Position numbers and translations under genes: made by a program
The notes under the pieces: generated by a model
The model's database searches: none
The model's input: the letters and a program-made list of their open reading frames with translations, nothing else
Told to the model about the DNA's origin: nothing
Source of the DNA: Beijerinckia sp. L45
GTDB taxonomy: Bacteria; Pseudomonadota; Alphaproteobacteria; Rhizobiales; Beijerinckiaceae
Length of the DNA: 60,573 nt
Assembly (NCBI RefSeq): GCF_009765775.1
Contig: NZ_LMUU01000158.1
Coordinates: 1-60,573, forward strand
Direction: 5' to 3'
Shown here: piece by piece, positions 8,198-18,145 of the stretch
Layout of the letters: the number at the start of each line of letters is the position of its first letter
How positions within the stretch are numbered: the first letter of the stretch is position 1

Positions 8198-9673
8198 TCA
8201 GACCCGTTCGATATCCAACGGAATTTCGGCAACCAGCGCAAATCCTTCCGCGGAATATTGCGCATCGACCTTGGCGCCGATCTGCTGCGCCAGGACACGG
8301 GTTAGGATCATCGAGCCGAACCCATGGCGCACCGGCGGCGAGACGATGGGGCCGCCGCTCTCCGTCCAGCGGCAGATCAGAATGCGCTTCTCCTTGGCGG
8401 GCAGAATCGTCCAGGTCACGGTGACGCGTCCCTCGCTCGTGCTCAAGGCACCGTGGCGAAAGGCGTTGGTCGTCAGCTCATGGATGGTCATGCCGAGCGG
8501 CACCGCCAACTGCGACGGCAGTTCGACATCCGGGCCCTCCAGCACGACCCGGCTGGTATCTCCTTCGGAATAGATGCCGACCTCCTGTTTGAGGAGGTTG
8601 GGGAAGGAGACAAACTGCTGGATTTCCTCGGTCAGCAGCGAGTGGGTCCGAGCCAACGACGAAATGCGGCCGCTGAACGCCCACTGGTAGTCTTCGATCG
8701 TCTCGGCGGTGCGAGCTGTCGAGTTCATCACGCCTTGCACCGTCGCCAGCGTGTTGCGCACGCGGTGGTGCAGCTCCCGCATCAGGAGCGCCTGAGACTT
8801 TTCGGCTTTCACATGGTCGGTGACGTCGTTGCCGTCGACGAAGATGCCGACCACGCGGCCGTCCGAGCCAAAAATCGGTTGATAGACGAAATTGAGGTAG
8901 GTTTCCTCAAGGCCCGCTCCGGGGACGCGCTCGAACTCGGCTTTCATCTGCTTGCCGACGAAGGGCTCGCCCGACTGATAGACGGTGTCGAGGAGGTCTA
9001 TGTAGGCTTGGCCGACGCCCTCGGGAATCGCTTCGCGGATCGGCCGGCCGACGATGTCGCGCATTCCGACAAGGGCCATGAACGCGGAGTTCGCGAGTTC
9101 GAACTGGTAGTTCGGGCCTCGCAGCACGCACATGAAGCTCGGCGCCTGCATGAAGAGATTGTGGAGATGGGCGCTTTCCTGGAGGAGCGAGGCATTAAGT
9201 GCTTGAACCCGCTCTGCTCGCTGCAGCACGACGGTTCCCAACACGCTGCTGCGCGGTGTTTCTGCGCCACCTTCAGCCGCTTTCATCCGATGAAGCCGGG
9301 TAACGTCCAGCGAGTTCTGCAAGATGAAGCTTATGGCTCCATCGCCGTCGCGAACCGGGAGGTGCGTGCAGCTCCAGTACCGATCCTCGACTACGTCCCC
9401 GACAGGGATCGGGTAGTGCAGAAGTGCCAGGGCATCCGGCTCACCTGTGGCCCGCACGCGATCGAGCGAGTCCCCGAGCATACGCCGACCTTCGCCCTCG
9501 GACGGAAAGGCCTCGAACAGTTTCAGCCCGACAATCGCTTCCCGGCTGCGTCCGATGGCTTCGGCAAAAGCCTGGTTCATCTCGACGATTACGAGATCGA
9601 CCGTCATCAGCATGAGTGGAGTCGGCGTGCTGTCGAAAACGGCTTGAAAATCAATGGTCCCCTTCGCCGCCAC
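8198..9673 (-). CDS. HWE-family sensor histidine kinase with two PAS domains
   Basis: A soluble 491-residue sensor kinase without membrane segments. Two PAS domains (about residues 8-125 and 172-290; the second ends in a PAC-like GRVVGIFVDGNDVT) precede a HisKA_2/HWE transmitter. The phospho-acceptor is His303 in the sequence LHHRVRNTLATVQ. The N-box is HELTTNAFRHG at 398-408, and the family-defining W-x-E is WTE at 436-438. The G-box follows as GFGSMIL. In alphaproteobacteria HWE kinases often feed the general stress response (PhyR/NepR/EcfG) or light and redox signalling; no cognate response regulator is adjacent. It is divergent from the RND pump genes across a 128-bp gap with a perfect palindrome. 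Confidence 0.9.
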   Translation of the reverse strand: MAAKGTIDFQAVFDSTPTPLMLMTVDLVIVEMNQAFAEAIGRSREAIVGLKLFEAFPSEGEGRRMLGDSLDRVRATGEPDALALLHYPIPVGDVVEDRYWSCTHLPVRDGDGAISFILQNSLDVTRLHRMKAAEGGAETPRSSVLGTVVLQRAERVQALNASLLQESAHLHNLFMQAPSFMCVLRGPNYQFELANSAFMALVGMRDIVGRPIREAIPEGVGQAYIDLLDTVYQSGEPFVGKQMKAEFERVPGAGLEETYLNFVYQPIFGSDGRVVGIFVDGNDVTDHVKAEKSQALLMRELHHRVRNTLATVQGVMNSTARTAETIEDYQWAFSGRISSLARTHSLLTEEIQQFVSFPNLLKQEVGIYSEGDTSRVVLEGPDVELPSQLAVPLGMTIHELTTNAFRHGALSTSEGRVTVTWTILPAKEKRILICRWTESGGPIVSPPVRHGFGSMILTRVLAQQIGAKVDAQYSAEGFALVAEIPLDIERV

Positions 9674-9720
9674 GCAACCGCTCCTAAGAGACCCGGGGGG
9701 AAATACCCCACACGTCGACT

Positions 9721-9734
9721 ATGTAATTTTACAT
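9721..9734. promoter_or_regulatory. Perfect 14-bp palindrome, candidate operator
   Basis: ATGTAA-TT-TTACAT forms a perfect inverted repeat in the divergent region, 47 bp upstream of the sensor-kinase ATG and about 67 bp before the first possible start of the pump adaptor gene. Its AT-richness stands out in this GC-rich DNA. Size and placement fit a site for a dimeric repressor (TetR- or MarR-like), but no such gene is adjacent, so the factor is unknown. Confidence 0.4.
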
Positions 9735-9801
9735 CTACCGCTATGCCATGCGAAAACAAGACGCATCGGGTGCCTAACATCGGCTGCCTGTCTGGGTTCA
9801 T

Positions 9802-11055
9802 ATGCAGGGCAAAATCGCTTGCTTGCCTGCGATACCTGTCGCATGGCTCAGACATCTCGCCGCGCGCGGCAACACGGGAACGTCGGTTTTGAACTTCTCT
9901 TCCAATCTTCTGCGATCGAGTATCGGGCTCGTCCTCCTGATCGCGGCGACGCCAAGTTTCGGCCAAGCGCCCGGCGGCGCGCCGTCGGTCGGCGTTGAGA
10001 AGGTGGAAAAGAAGCCCATTACCGAATCGACGGAATTCATCGGACGCATCGAGGCGATCAACCGCGTGGCCGTGGTCGCGCGCGTGACGGCCTTCGTCGA
10101 CAAGGTGAACTTCGTCGACGGTACCGAGGTGAAAAAGGGCGATCTTCTCTATCAGCTGGAACGCGGGCCGTTTCAGGCCGATCTCGACGCCAAGAAGGCC
10201 GTCGCCGATCAATTTGAGGCGCAACTGGTCAATGCCAACGTTGCGCTCGAACGCTCGCAGGCTTTGCTGAAAAGCAACGCGGGTGCACAGGCCACGGTCG
10301 ATGCCGCGCTGGCGACGCAGAAGGCTTTGGCCGCGCAGGTGCTCGGCGCCAAGGCAAGCGTGGCCCAGTCGCAGATCAACCTGGACTACACGACGATCGC
10401 GTCGCCGATCGACGGCAAGATCGGGCGTACCGCGATCACCCTCGGCAACGTCGTTTCGCCGAGCAGCGGCACACTGGTGACGATCATCGGGCAGGATCCG
10501 ATGTACGTCACCTTCCCGGTCTCGGTCCGGACGCAGATGGATCTGCGCAAGCAATACGCCGCGAAGGGCGGTTTCGATGCGGTGAAGATCCGGGTCAAAT
10601 TGCCGAATGGCGAGCTTTATGGATCTCCTGGCAAGCTCGATTTCATCGACAATACGGTGCAGGCCTCGACCGACACGATCATCCTGCGCGGCACGATCCC
10701 GAACCCGCTGCTCAAGATCCAGACATCGCGCGGCAATCTCCGCGAACTATCCGACAACGAGTTCGTCACCGTCTCGCTGGAAGGCGTGACGCCGGTCGAG
10801 ATGCTGGTTGTCGCCCGCTCGGCGATCCTGATGGATCAGCAGAGCGACTACGTTTACGTCGTCGACGCCCAGAACAAGGCGCAGCGGCGTTCCGTCAAGC
10901 TTGGTCAATCGACCCCTGCGGTCGCTGCGGTCCTCAGCGGTCTGCAGCCGGGGGAAATGGTCGTCACGGAGGGCGTGCAGCGGGTTAAAGCTGGGGCGCC
11001 GGTCTCGCCATCGCCGGCAACACCGACTCCGGCAACGACCGCACCCGGTCAATAA
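9802..11055 (+). CDS. RND efflux periplasmic adaptor (membrane fusion protein)
   Basis: The periplasmic link between an inner-membrane RND pump and an outer-membrane channel. After a signal sequence (LLRSSIGLVLLIAATPSFGQ, cut near Ala/Gln) the protein has the usual adaptor order: beta-barrel start GRIEAINRVAVVARVTAF, lipoyl half-motif (GTEVKKGDLLYQLE), alpha-hairpin of about 60 residues, second lipoyl half (INLDYTTIASPIDGKIGR), barrel and membrane-proximal domains. The annotated ATG gives 417 residues; a TTG at 9889 begins directly before the signal peptide and is a good alternative start. No lipobox Cys is evident. The permease gene follows after 94 bp. Confidence 0.93.
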   Translation: MQGKIACLPAIPVAWLRHLAARGNTGTSVLNFSSNLLRSSIGLVLLIAATPSFGQAPGGAPSVGVEKVEKKPITESTEFIGRIEAINRVAVVARVTAFVDKVNFVDGTEVKKGDLLYQLERGPFQADLDAKKAVADQFEAQLVNANVALERSQALLKSNAGAQATVDAALATQKALAAQVLGAKASVAQSQINLDYTTIASPIDGKIGRTAITLGNVVSPSSGTLVTIIGQDPMYVTFPVSVRTQMDLRKQYAAKGGFDAVKIRVKLPNGELYGSPGKLDFIDNTVQASTDTIILRGTIPNPLLKIQTSRGNLRELSDNEFVTVSLEGVTPVEMLVVARSAILMDQQSDYVYVVDAQNKAQRRSVKLGQSTPAVAAVLSGLQPGEMVVTEGVQRVKAGAPVSPSPATPTPATTAPGQ

Positions 11056-11060
11056 CGGGC

Positions 11061-11082
11061 GACGGCTTCGAGCGAAGCCGTC
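11061..11082. terminator. Intercistronic hairpin between adaptor and RND permease
   Basis: GACGGCTTC (11061-11069) and GAAGCCGTC (11074-11082) are perfect 9-bp arms around a GAGC loop, six bases after the adaptor stop. There is no clear T-run, so it is more likely an attenuator or an mRNA processing or stability element inside the operon than a full terminator. Confidence 0.5.
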
Positions 11083-11149
11083 TCTCCTTCAATTCAGTCG
11101 TAGCGCGTGCCGATGAGGGCCTTGCTCGAAAAAACCTGACGAGGCGCCA

Positions 11150-14100
11150 TTGTTCTCCGCGATATTCGTCGACCGCCCGCGCCTAGCTATCGTTATCGCG
11201 ATCATCATCACGATTGCCGGCGCCCTCGCGCTGACCGCAATTCCGCTCTCCCAGTTCCCCGACATCGTGCCGCCGCAGGTGCAGGTCACCGCGAACTACC
11301 CCGGCGCGTCCGCCGCCGTCGTCGAGCAGTCCGTCGCGCAGCCCATTGAGGCGCAGATGGTCGGTGTCGACAAGATGCTTTACATGAAGTCGACGTCCGG
11401 GAACGACGGCAGCTACACGCTGACGGTCAGCTTCGCGCTCGGCACCAACCCCGACATCGACACCGTCAACGTCAACAACCGGGTACAAACCGCACAGTCG
11501 CAATTGCCGGCGCAGGTGACGCTGCAGGGTCTGACGATCCGCAAGCGCTCCTCGGCCGTGCTGCAGTTCATGATGCTCTATTCGGACAACGGGAAGCAGG
11601 ACCCGCTGTTCATCACCAATTACGCCGTCATCAACGTGCTCGACGAAATCTCGCGCACGCCCGGCGTCGGACAGGCCATCCTGTTCGGCAAGCTCAACTA
11701 TTCCATGAACATCTGGTTCGACACTCAGCGTCTGACCAGCCTCAATCTCGCGCCGTCCGACATCGTCAAGGCGATCCAGGCGCAGAACAATCAGGCGGCG
11801 ATCGGGCGTATCGGGGCCCGGCCGATTTCCAGCGACCAGCAGTTCCAGCTCAACCTGCAGACGCAGGGACGCCTGACGACGTCGGCGGAGTTCGGCGACA
11901 TCGTCTTACGCGCCAATCCCGATGGTTCGCTGCTGAAGATCAAAGACGTCGCACGCGTCGACATGGGTGCCCAAAACGAGGACACGGAAAGCTCGCTTTC
12001 CGGCAAGCCGGCGGTTGCCATCGGCATCTATCTCGCGCCCGGCGCCAACGCGGTGCAGACGGCGACTGCCGTCAACGCGACGCTGGACAAGGTCAGGAAG
12101 CGCTTTCCCGAGGGGCTCAAGACGACCGTCGTCTATGACACGACGACCTTCGTGAAGGACACGATCAGCGAGGTCATTCGTACCCTGGTCGAGGCCTTCG
12201 TCCTCGTGATCCTCGTGGTTTTCCTGTTCCTCGGTTCGATCCGCGCGACGATCATCCCGGCCATTGCGGTTCCGGTCAGCCTCATCGGCACCTTCGCCGT
12301 GCTGCTGTCGATCGGCTATTCCGCCAATACCGTCTCGCTGCTCGCGCTCGTGCTCGCCATCGGTATCGTCGTCGACGATGCCATCGTCGTGGTCGAGAAC
12401 GTCGAGCGCGTGATGGAGGAAGAGCCGGACCTTACGCCGCAGGAGGCGACCAAGAAGGCGATGGGCGAGATCACCGCGCCAATCGTCGCGATCACGCTCG
12501 TTCTGCTGTCGGTCTTCGTGCCGATCGCGTTCATTCCCGGCGTCTCGGGTCAGCTGTTCCGGCAGTTCGCCGTGACGATCAGCGCCGCCGTTTTGATTTC
12601 GGCCTTGAACGCACTGACGTTGTCGCCTGCTCTTTGCAGCATCTTCCTGCGGCACACCGGACCGAGACGCGGCATCATGGGCCGCGTCATGCGCGCCATC
12701 GACTGGACGCGCGACGGCTTCGCCAACATCGTGACCCGCCTGGTGCAGTGGTCCTTCGTGTCCCTGCTCGTCGTTGCGCTCTTCGGAGTCGGGATCTATT
12801 TCCTTTCGGCGAAGACCCCGACCGGCTTCCTACCCGAAGAAGATCAGGGCGCCTTCTTCATGGCAATCCAGTTGCCGGACGGCGCGTCGGTCCCCCGCAC
12901 GAAGGCGACAGTCAAGCAGGTCGAAAAGCTGCTGCTCGGCATGCCGCAGGTGGCCGACACCTTCGCCGTCATTGGCTTCTCGCTGCTCGACGGCGGCAAC
13001 GAGTCGAACAATGCCTTCATGGTGGTAAAGCTGAAGCCCTTCGCCGACCGAACTGCTGCAGCGGATTCGGCGCAAGCCTTGATCCGCCAGGTCTTTGTGC
13101 AGGGCCAGCAGATCCGTTCGGCCGCGGTCATCGCCTTCAACCTTCCACCGATCATCGGACTTTCGACGTCGGGGGGCTTCGAATATCAGATGGAAGCGCT
13201 CGAGGGGCAGGACCCGGTGCAGAACGCCAGCGTCATGCAGGGTCTGATCGCGGCGGGCAACAAGAGCCCGCTGCTGACCCGTGTCTTCTCGACCTACACC
13301 GCGACGACGCCGTCGGTCTTCCTCGACATCGATCGCGTCAAGGCGCAGGCGCTCGGTGTTCCGATCTCCTCGATCTTCGACACGCTCGGAGCGACGCTCG
13401 GCGGAACCTACATCAACAACTTCAACCTGTTCGGCCGTGTCTGGCAGGTCAACATCGAAGGCGAGAACTTCAACCGACGCGAAATATCCGATATCTGGCA
13501 GATCTACGTTCGCAACGCTGCCAACCAGATGGTGCCGATGCAGTCGCTGGCGTCGAGCCGCATCATTCTGGGCCCGCAGGTGATCACCCGCTACAACAAC
13601 TATCGATCGGTTTCGGTAAACGGGTCGCCGGGAGCAGGGGTGTCGTCGGGCACGTCGCTGGCGACGATGGCAGACATTTCCGATCAGACGCTGCCGTCGG
13701 GCTATAGCTACGAATGGACCGGGACCGCCTATCAGGAGCATGAAGCAGGATCGCAGACCGGCGTGATTTTGGCGTTGGCCCTTCTCTTCGCCTTCCTGTT
13801 CCTCGTGGCACTCTACGAGAGCTGGATGATCCCGATCCCGGTGCTGCTCTCCGTCTCCGTCGGCGTGTTCGGTTCCTTTGGCGCCATCCTGCTGGGCGGC
13901 CTGTCGCTCGACCTCTACGCTCAGATCGGCCTGGTGGTGCTCATCGCGCTGGCCGCGAAGAACGCTATTTTGATCGTCGAATTCGCCAAGGAAGAGCGTG
14001 AGAAGGGCACCAGCATCATCGAGGCCGCCATCCTCGGCTCGAAGATGCGGTTCCGCGCGGTGATGATGACATCGATCGCCTTCATCGCCGGCCTGTTCCC

Positions 14101-14311
14101 GCTGGTGACGGCGCATGGCGCAGCACAGATCAGCCGTCGCGGCGTCGGCACGCCGGTGTTCGGCGGGATGATCGCAGCGAGTACGCTCGGCATCTTCCTG
14201 ATCCCGATGCTGTACGTCGCGTTCCAGCGCATCCGTGAGGGGCGCGGCCCGAAAAAGGTGGTGGCGCACGGGCACGGCGAGACGCCGCCGCATGGCGACG
14301 CGGTGCCGTGA
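11150..14311 (+). CDS. RND multidrug efflux permease, HAE1 (AcrB/MexB-like)
   Basis: The inner-membrane proton-driven pump subunit of a tripartite drug exporter. At 1053 residues it has the full AcrB length: an N-terminal helix ([20 protein letters not shown]), the [14 protein letters not shown] porter motif, the paired proton-relay Asp residues D409-D410 in [13 protein letters not shown], and the conserved Lys of the last repeat in [15 protein letters not shown]. Twelve hydrophobic segments in two sets of six fit the fold. Substrates cannot be predicted. No outer-membrane factor gene follows, so a TolC-like channel must be encoded elsewhere. The stop overlaps the start of the transglycosylase gene (TGATG). 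Confidence 0.97.
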   Translation: MFSAIFVDRPRLAIVIAIIITIAGALALTAIPLSQFPDIVPPQVQVTANYPGASAAVVEQSVAQPIEAQMVGVDKMLYMKSTSGNDGSYTLTVSFALGTNPDIDTVNVNNRVQTAQSQLPAQVTLQGLTIRKRSSAVLQFMMLYSDNGKQDPLFITNYAVINVLDEISRTPGVGQAILFGKLNYSMNIWFDTQRLTSLNLAPSDIVKAIQAQNNQAAIGRIGARPISSDQQFQLNLQTQGRLTTSAEFGDIVLRANPDGSLLKIKDVARVDMGAQNEDTESSLSGKPAVAIGIYLAPGANAVQTATAVNATLDKVRKRFPEGLKTTVVYDTTTFVKDTISEVIRTLVEAFVLVILVVFLFLGSIRATIIPAIAVPVSLIGTFAVLLSIGYSANTVSLLALVLAIGIVVDDAIVVVENVERVMEEEPDLTPQEATKKAMGEITAPIVAITLVLLSVFVPIAFIPGVSGQLFRQFAVTISAAVLISALNALTLSPALCSIFLRHTGPRRGIMGRVMRAIDWTRDGFANIVTRLVQWSFVSLLVVALFGVGIYFLSAKTPTGFLPEEDQGAFFMAIQLPDGASVPRTKATVKQVEKLLLGMPQVADTFAVIGFSLLDGGNESNNAFMVVKLKPFADRTAAADSAQALIRQVFVQGQQIRSAAVIAFNLPPIIGLSTSGGFEYQMEALEGQDPVQNASVMQGLIAAGNKSPLLTRVFSTYTATTPSVFLDIDRVKAQALGVPISSIFDTLGATLGGTYINNFNLFGRVWQVNIEGENFNRREISDIWQIYVRNAANQMVPMQSLASSRIILGPQVITRYNNYRSVSVNGSPGAGVSSGTSLATMADISDQTLPSGYSYEWTGTAYQEHEAGSQTGVILALALLFAFLFLVALYESWMIPIPVLLSVSVGVFGSFGAILLGGLSLDLYAQIGLVVLIALAAKNAILIVEFAKEEREKGTSIIEAAILGSKMRFRAVMMTSIAFIAGLFPLVTAHGAAQISRRGVGTPVFGGMIAASTLGIFLIPMLYVAFQRIREGRGPKKVVAHGHGETPPHGDAVP

Positions 14312-15513
14312 TGCAGCGGCTCGACCGGCGGACCGCTTGCTTTCTGATGGCAGTCGGCTGTGCGGGCCTCATCTCGTGCGGGGCGGAGCCGGCGCAGGCC
14401 GCCTCCGATGCGTCGTTCGCCGGTTTTCTGCAGACCCTCTGGCCTCTCGCCGAAGCCAGGGGCGTGCACCGCGCCACGTTCGACTCCGTGATCGCCGGTC
14501 TGACGCTCGACCCGAGCTTGCCCAAGACCTCCGGCGGCCAGGCCGAGTTCGACAAGCCGCTCCAGTCCTATTTCAAAGAAGCGGTGTCGGCGGGCCGGAT
14601 CGCTCAGGGCCGGCAGGCCGCCGCGACCTATGCCGACATCCTCCGCTCGCTCGAAAGCCGGTTCGGCGTGCCCGGCGAGATCCTGCTCGCCGCCTGGGCG
14701 ATGGAAAGCGATTTCGGCCGGTCGCGCGGCAACCGCGACATCGTCCGCTCGCTCGCCACCCAGGCCTACACCCGACCGGACCGCCCCCTGTTTCGCGACG
14801 AATTCGTCGAAGCTCTGCTTTTGCTCGACCAGGGCCAGGTCGATCGAACCCGGATGACGGGATCCTGGGCGGGTGCGATGGGCGATCCGCAGTTCATGCC
14901 GTCGGCCTTTCGCAAATATGCGGTGAGTGCCTCCGGCGCGGCGCCCGACATCTGGACGAGCCCTGCCGACATCCTCGCTTCGATCGCGAATTTTTTGAAA
15001 AGTGAAGGCTGGCGGCCGGATCGACCCTGGATCAAGGAAGTCGTGCTGCCGCAAGGGTTTGCCATTCCGACCCTGCATGCGAGCGCCGGGGCGTGGGCCG
15101 GTTTTGGGGTGCGGGCAGCCAGCGGCGCGCTTCCGAGCGACGGCGACGCCGCGCTGTTCCTGCCGTCAGGGGCGACCGGTCCGGCGTTCCTGCTGTTCGA
15201 GAATTATTGGATTATAAAACAATATAATAATTCGGACTCGTATGCCCTGTCGTTCGGGGCGCTTGCGCAGCGCATCGCCGGCGCGCCGCCGCTGTCCACG
15301 GCTTGGCCGCAGATGCCTGTGAACCTGTCGCGCACCGACAAGAGTTTCGTCCAGGCCCGGCTTGCCGCTCAAGGCCTGTATCAGGGCGCTGCCGATGGCA
15401 AGTTCGGCCCGACTTCGCGCGACGCGATCCACGCTTATCAAAAACAGGTCGGCATCAGCCCCGCCGACGGCTTCGCGACGCCGGCGCTGGTGAAGCGGTT
15501 GCGGGCGGACTGA
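14311..15513 (+). CDS. Lytic murein transglycosylase (MltB/SLT_2 type) with peptidoglycan-binding domain
   Basis: Cleaves the glycan strand of peptidoglycan to form 1,6-anhydro-muropeptides, in the periplasm. The 400-residue protein has an N-terminal export signal with a lipobox-like LISC around residues 20-23, an SLT_2 catalytic domain with the acid Glu in AAWAMESDFGRS and the supporting GAMGDPQFMPS motif, and a C-terminal PG_binding_1 repeat (ARLAAQGLYQGAADGKFGP). ATG at 14311 overlaps the permease stop by one base; a GTG one codon earlier is also possible. Tight coupling to an efflux permease is unusual for this family and suggests local wall opening during assembly of the trans-envelope pump, which is inference. 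Confidence 0.92.
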   Translation: MQRLDRRTACFLMAVGCAGLISCGAEPAQAASDASFAGFLQTLWPLAEARGVHRATFDSVIAGLTLDPSLPKTSGGQAEFDKPLQSYFKEAVSAGRIAQGRQAAATYADILRSLESRFGVPGEILLAAWAMESDFGRSRGNRDIVRSLATQAYTRPDRPLFRDEFVEALLLLDQGQVDRTRMTGSWAGAMGDPQFMPSAFRKYAVSASGAAPDIWTSPADILASIANFLKSEGWRPDRPWIKEVVLPQGFAIPTLHASAGAWAGFGVRAASGALPSDGDAALFLPSGATGPAFLLFENYWIIKQYNNSDSYALSFGALAQRIAGAPPLSTAWPQMPVNLSRTDKSFVQARLAAQGLYQGAADGKFGPTSRDAIHAYQKQVGISPADGFATPALVKRLRAD

Positions 15514-15570
15514 CGCCTTGGGTTGAACTTGGCAGGCCGCGCACCATAGTCGGGCTTGAGAAGTGCGACG

Positions 15571-15690
15571 ATGCCCGATCCGGCTCCTCGCCGTGACGAT
15601 GCCTTTGCACTGCTTGATGCGATGACCGAAATGCAGAAGCGATCCGTCGTTTCGATGGAACCGATCGAGCAGCTCGCGCGCAAAACCTAA
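15571..15690 (+). CDS. Possible 39-residue small protein
   Basis: A short open frame starting ATG CCC GAT with an AGAAG ribosome-binding-like sequence eight bases before it. The product is hydrophilic and mixed-charge (PAPRRDDAFALLDAMTEMQK in the N-terminal half), with a short amphipathic helix and no export signal. It ends 20 bases before the stop of the convergent secreted-protein gene. I do not recognise a family; coding status is uncertain and comparison with relatives would decide. Confidence 0.3.
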   Translation: MPDPAPRRDDAFALLDAMTEMQKRSVVSMEPIEQLARKT

Positions 15691-15710
15691 AAGGTGGTTT
15701 AGCTTTATTT

Positions 15711-16139
15711 TTAAGTCTTCGGTGCGGCCGGGGTGCTCGGGTTGGCAAGGCCGGGCGCAGAGGGGCCACCGATCTGTGGGCTGTGCCCGCGACCACCGGT
15801 ATTCATGCTGTCGGTGTCCATCTCCAGGCAGGTCAGAACCTCGACGTAGCTGGGGCTAGGCGCGCGCGCCTGCTCGACACAGCTGGTCTTGTCTGCAGCC
15901 TTGAAGCTCGACCAGCGCTTGGCCAGTTCGTTCTTGGCGTTGGTTTCGTCCTGCATGCAGCCCTTGTAAGCGACGCCCTTGTCGTCGCCCTGCGAGCTGA
16001 ACTTTTGCGCGTCGCTACACGAGCCTTTGACGTCGAGCTCGGGCACGCCGTTGTAGGAGCGCGGCGCCGCCTGGGCGAAAGACGCGGTCAGAGCCGCCAT
16101 GAGGATGAGGCCACGGACGGCTGTCGATTGAATCGTCAT
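15711..16139 (-). CDS. Small secreted protein with four cysteines, unknown function
   Basis: A 142-residue protein with a clear Sec signal peptide (MTIQSTAVRGLILMAALTAS, cleavage after AQA). The mature part has four Cys residues spaced to allow two disulfides (in GSC, KGC, TSC and LTC), lies in a mostly helical, charged segment of about 85 residues, and ends in a Gly/Pro/Ala-rich tail. The ATG at 16139 was chosen because it begins the signal peptide; an in-frame start 22 codons earlier has no export features. I recognise no named domain, though similar short Cys-containing periplasmic proteins are common in Rhizobiales. Confidence 0.75.
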   Translation of the reverse strand: MTIQSTAVRGLILMAALTASFAQAAPRSYNGVPELDVKGSCSDAQKFSSQGDDKGVAYKGCMQDETNAKNELAKRWSSFKAADKTSCVEQARAPSPSYVEVLTCLEMDTDSMNTGGRGHSPQIGGPSAPGLANPSTPAAPKT

Positions 16140-16263
16140 GCAAGTTTCCTCAACGGCGCGATGCTTGGTTGACACGACAATGCCGAGATCATGGCAGAGG
16201 TTCAAGCTAAGCTTCGCATCCGTCCTTCAAAAGCGCGTTTCGCCAGCGCTATGAGGCATCAAT

Positions 16264-18099
16264 TCAGGCGGCCGCGGGTGCTTTCGCGCTCTTGCCGTCG
16301 ACGCGATGCCCTGAGCGCTGCTCGGCCGGTGCGTTCGAGCGAGACAAATTGTAGGCCGAGTTGATCAGCGCAATATGCGAAAACGCCTGCGGAAAATTGC
16401 CGACGAGGCGCCTGGCCCGCGTGTCGTACTCCTCCGAGAGGAGGCCGAGATCAGTGCTGAGCGCGATCAGGCCTTCGAACATCGCCTCCGCCTCCGCGCG
16501 GCGGCCGAGGAGCACGAGATTGTCGACGAACCAGAAGCTGCAGGCGAGGAAGACGCCTTCTGTGCCGGCAAGCCCGTCGGCATGGCTGTCGGTGTCGTAG
16601 CGCCGGACGAAGCCGTCGATCATCAACCGCCGCTCGATCGCCTCCACCGTGCGGCGGACTCGATCGTCGTCCGGCGGCAGGAAGCCGACCAGCGCGATCA
16701 GCAGAATGCTGGCGTCCAGAGCCGAGGACCCATAGGCCTGGGTGAACGAGCCGGCCTCTTCGCTCCAGCCCTTGGCGCAGACGTCGTCGTGGATCGTCTG
16801 GCGCAGCGCCTTCCACGTCTCCAGCGGGCCCTGCAGGCCGAATTCCTCGATCGTCTTCACCGCGCGGTCGAACGCCACCCAGGCCATGATCTTCGAGTAG
16901 ACGAAGTGCTGCGGCGGCCCGCGGACCTCCCAGATGCCCTCGTCCGGTTCGAGCCAGAGCGTTTCCAGGTGCTTGAGTAACTCGCACTGCACCATCCAGT
17001 CGGCGTCGTCTGCTACGAGCCCGCGCTTGCGCGCCTGATAAAACGCGTCGAGCAACTCGCCGTAAATGTCGATCTGCAGCTGCGCAGCCGCGGCGTTGCC
17101 GACGCGTACCGGCTTCGACCCTTCGTAGCCGGCAAGCTGATCGAGCGTGAACTCCGGCAGCCGCTGCTCGCCGCCAATGCCGTACATGATTTGCATCGTC
17201 GCCGGATCGCCACCGACGGCACGGAGCAGCCAGAGACGCCAGCGCTTCGCCTCTTCGACGAAGCCGCCATTCATCAGCGCGAACAAGGTAAAGGTGGCGT
17301 CGCGCAGCCAGCAATAGCGGTAGTCCCAGTTGCGCTCGCCACCCAGCGCTTCGGGGAGCGACGTCGTCGGTGCCGCGACGATGCCGCCGCTCGGCTCGAA
17401 GATCAGGCCGCGCAACGTGATCAGTGAGCGGATCACCGCCGCCGAGTAGGGGCCCTCATAACGGTAAGGCTCAACCCATCGCGCCCAACTTGCTTCGATA
17501 TGCGCCAACGCCTTGGCCGCGCTGATCGCCGGCGCCACGGCCTGATAGGACAGATGGTAGCCGAGCACGAAATCCTGCGTCTCGCCCGCGGCCACCGAGA
17601 AGATCGCGGCGTGCTTGCGGCCGTCTTCCGGCTCTAGATTGATGAGGGAGCGCAACACCAGGGCGTCGGGTCCGGAGACCGCGCGCAGGCTGTTATCCTC
17701 ATGCCGGCGGATCCACGGAATGGCCATGCCGTAGTTCATGCGCACGACGAGCTCGGTGCGAAAGCTTACCGAGCCGCGCAGGCCCTGGACAATGCGCACG
17801 AGGTGGCCTTCGGGCAGGTAGTCCGGCAGGAAATCGATGACCAGGGCGCTGCCGGTGTCGGTCTCGTAGCGGCTTTCAAGAATGAGGCTGTCGCCGCGAT
17901 AGTTGCGGGTGACCTTGGCGTTGGGATCGGTGGGGGCGAGCAGCCAGCGGCCGTTGTCCTCGTCGCCGAGCAGTCGGGCAAAGCAGGCGCCGGAATCGAA
18001 GCGCGGCCAGCACAGCCAGTCGATGGAGCCGTCGCGGCCGATGAGGGCAGCCGTCTGACAGTCGCCGATCATCGCATAATCTTCGATCTTCAATCCCAT
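16264..18099 (-). CDS. Glycoside hydrolase family 15 (glucoamylase/trehalase-like)
   Basis: A 611-residue cytosolic GH15 enzyme, the family of bacterial glucoamylases, isomaltose-type glucosidases and the mycobacterial-type trehalases. The N-terminal domain opens with YAMIGDCQTAALIGRDGSID and WLCWPRFDSG, typical of the family. The (alpha/alpha)6 barrel has the conserved NWDYRYCWLRDATFTL and, near the C-terminus, the second acidic motif LLSEEYD followed by NFPQAFSHIALI. ATG at 18099 gives the standard start; an upstream in-frame start at 18183 would add 28 unrelated residues. It may act on trehalose, glycogen or maltodextrin; the choice cannot be made from sequence. It is divergent from a stress-type small gene. 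Confidence 0.9.
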   Translation of the reverse strand: MGLKIEDYAMIGDCQTAALIGRDGSIDWLCWPRFDSGACFARLLGDEDNGRWLLAPTDPNAKVTRNYRGDSLILESRYETDTGSALVIDFLPDYLPEGHLVRIVQGLRGSVSFRTELVVRMNYGMAIPWIRRHEDNSLRAVSGPDALVLRSLINLEPEDGRKHAAIFSVAAGETQDFVLGYHLSYQAVAPAISAAKALAHIEASWARWVEPYRYEGPYSAAVIRSLITLRGLIFEPSGGIVAAPTTSLPEALGGERNWDYRYCWLRDATFTLFALMNGGFVEEAKRWRLWLLRAVGGDPATMQIMYGIGGEQRLPEFTLDQLAGYEGSKPVRVGNAAAAQLQIDIYGELLDAFYQARKRGLVADDADWMVQCELLKHLETLWLEPDEGIWEVRGPPQHFVYSKIMAWVAFDRAVKTIEEFGLQGPLETWKALRQTIHDDVCAKGWSEEAGSFTQAYGSSALDASILLIALVGFLPPDDDRVRRTVEAIERRLMIDGFVRRYDTDSHADGLAGTEGVFLACSFWFVDNLVLLGRRAEAEAMFEGLIALSTDLGLLSEEYDTRARRLVGNFPQAFSHIALINSAYNLSRSNAPAEQRSGHRVDGKSAKAPAAA

Positions 18100-18145
18100 C
18101 AACGGATCCTTCGACAGCCTCGTTTTACGGCAAAGTAACCAAACC

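Noticed and set aside
12830-14293. Minus-strand open frame opposite the RND permease
   Set aside because: His/Arg/Asp-rich antisense shadow; the permease motifs on the plus strand are unambiguous.
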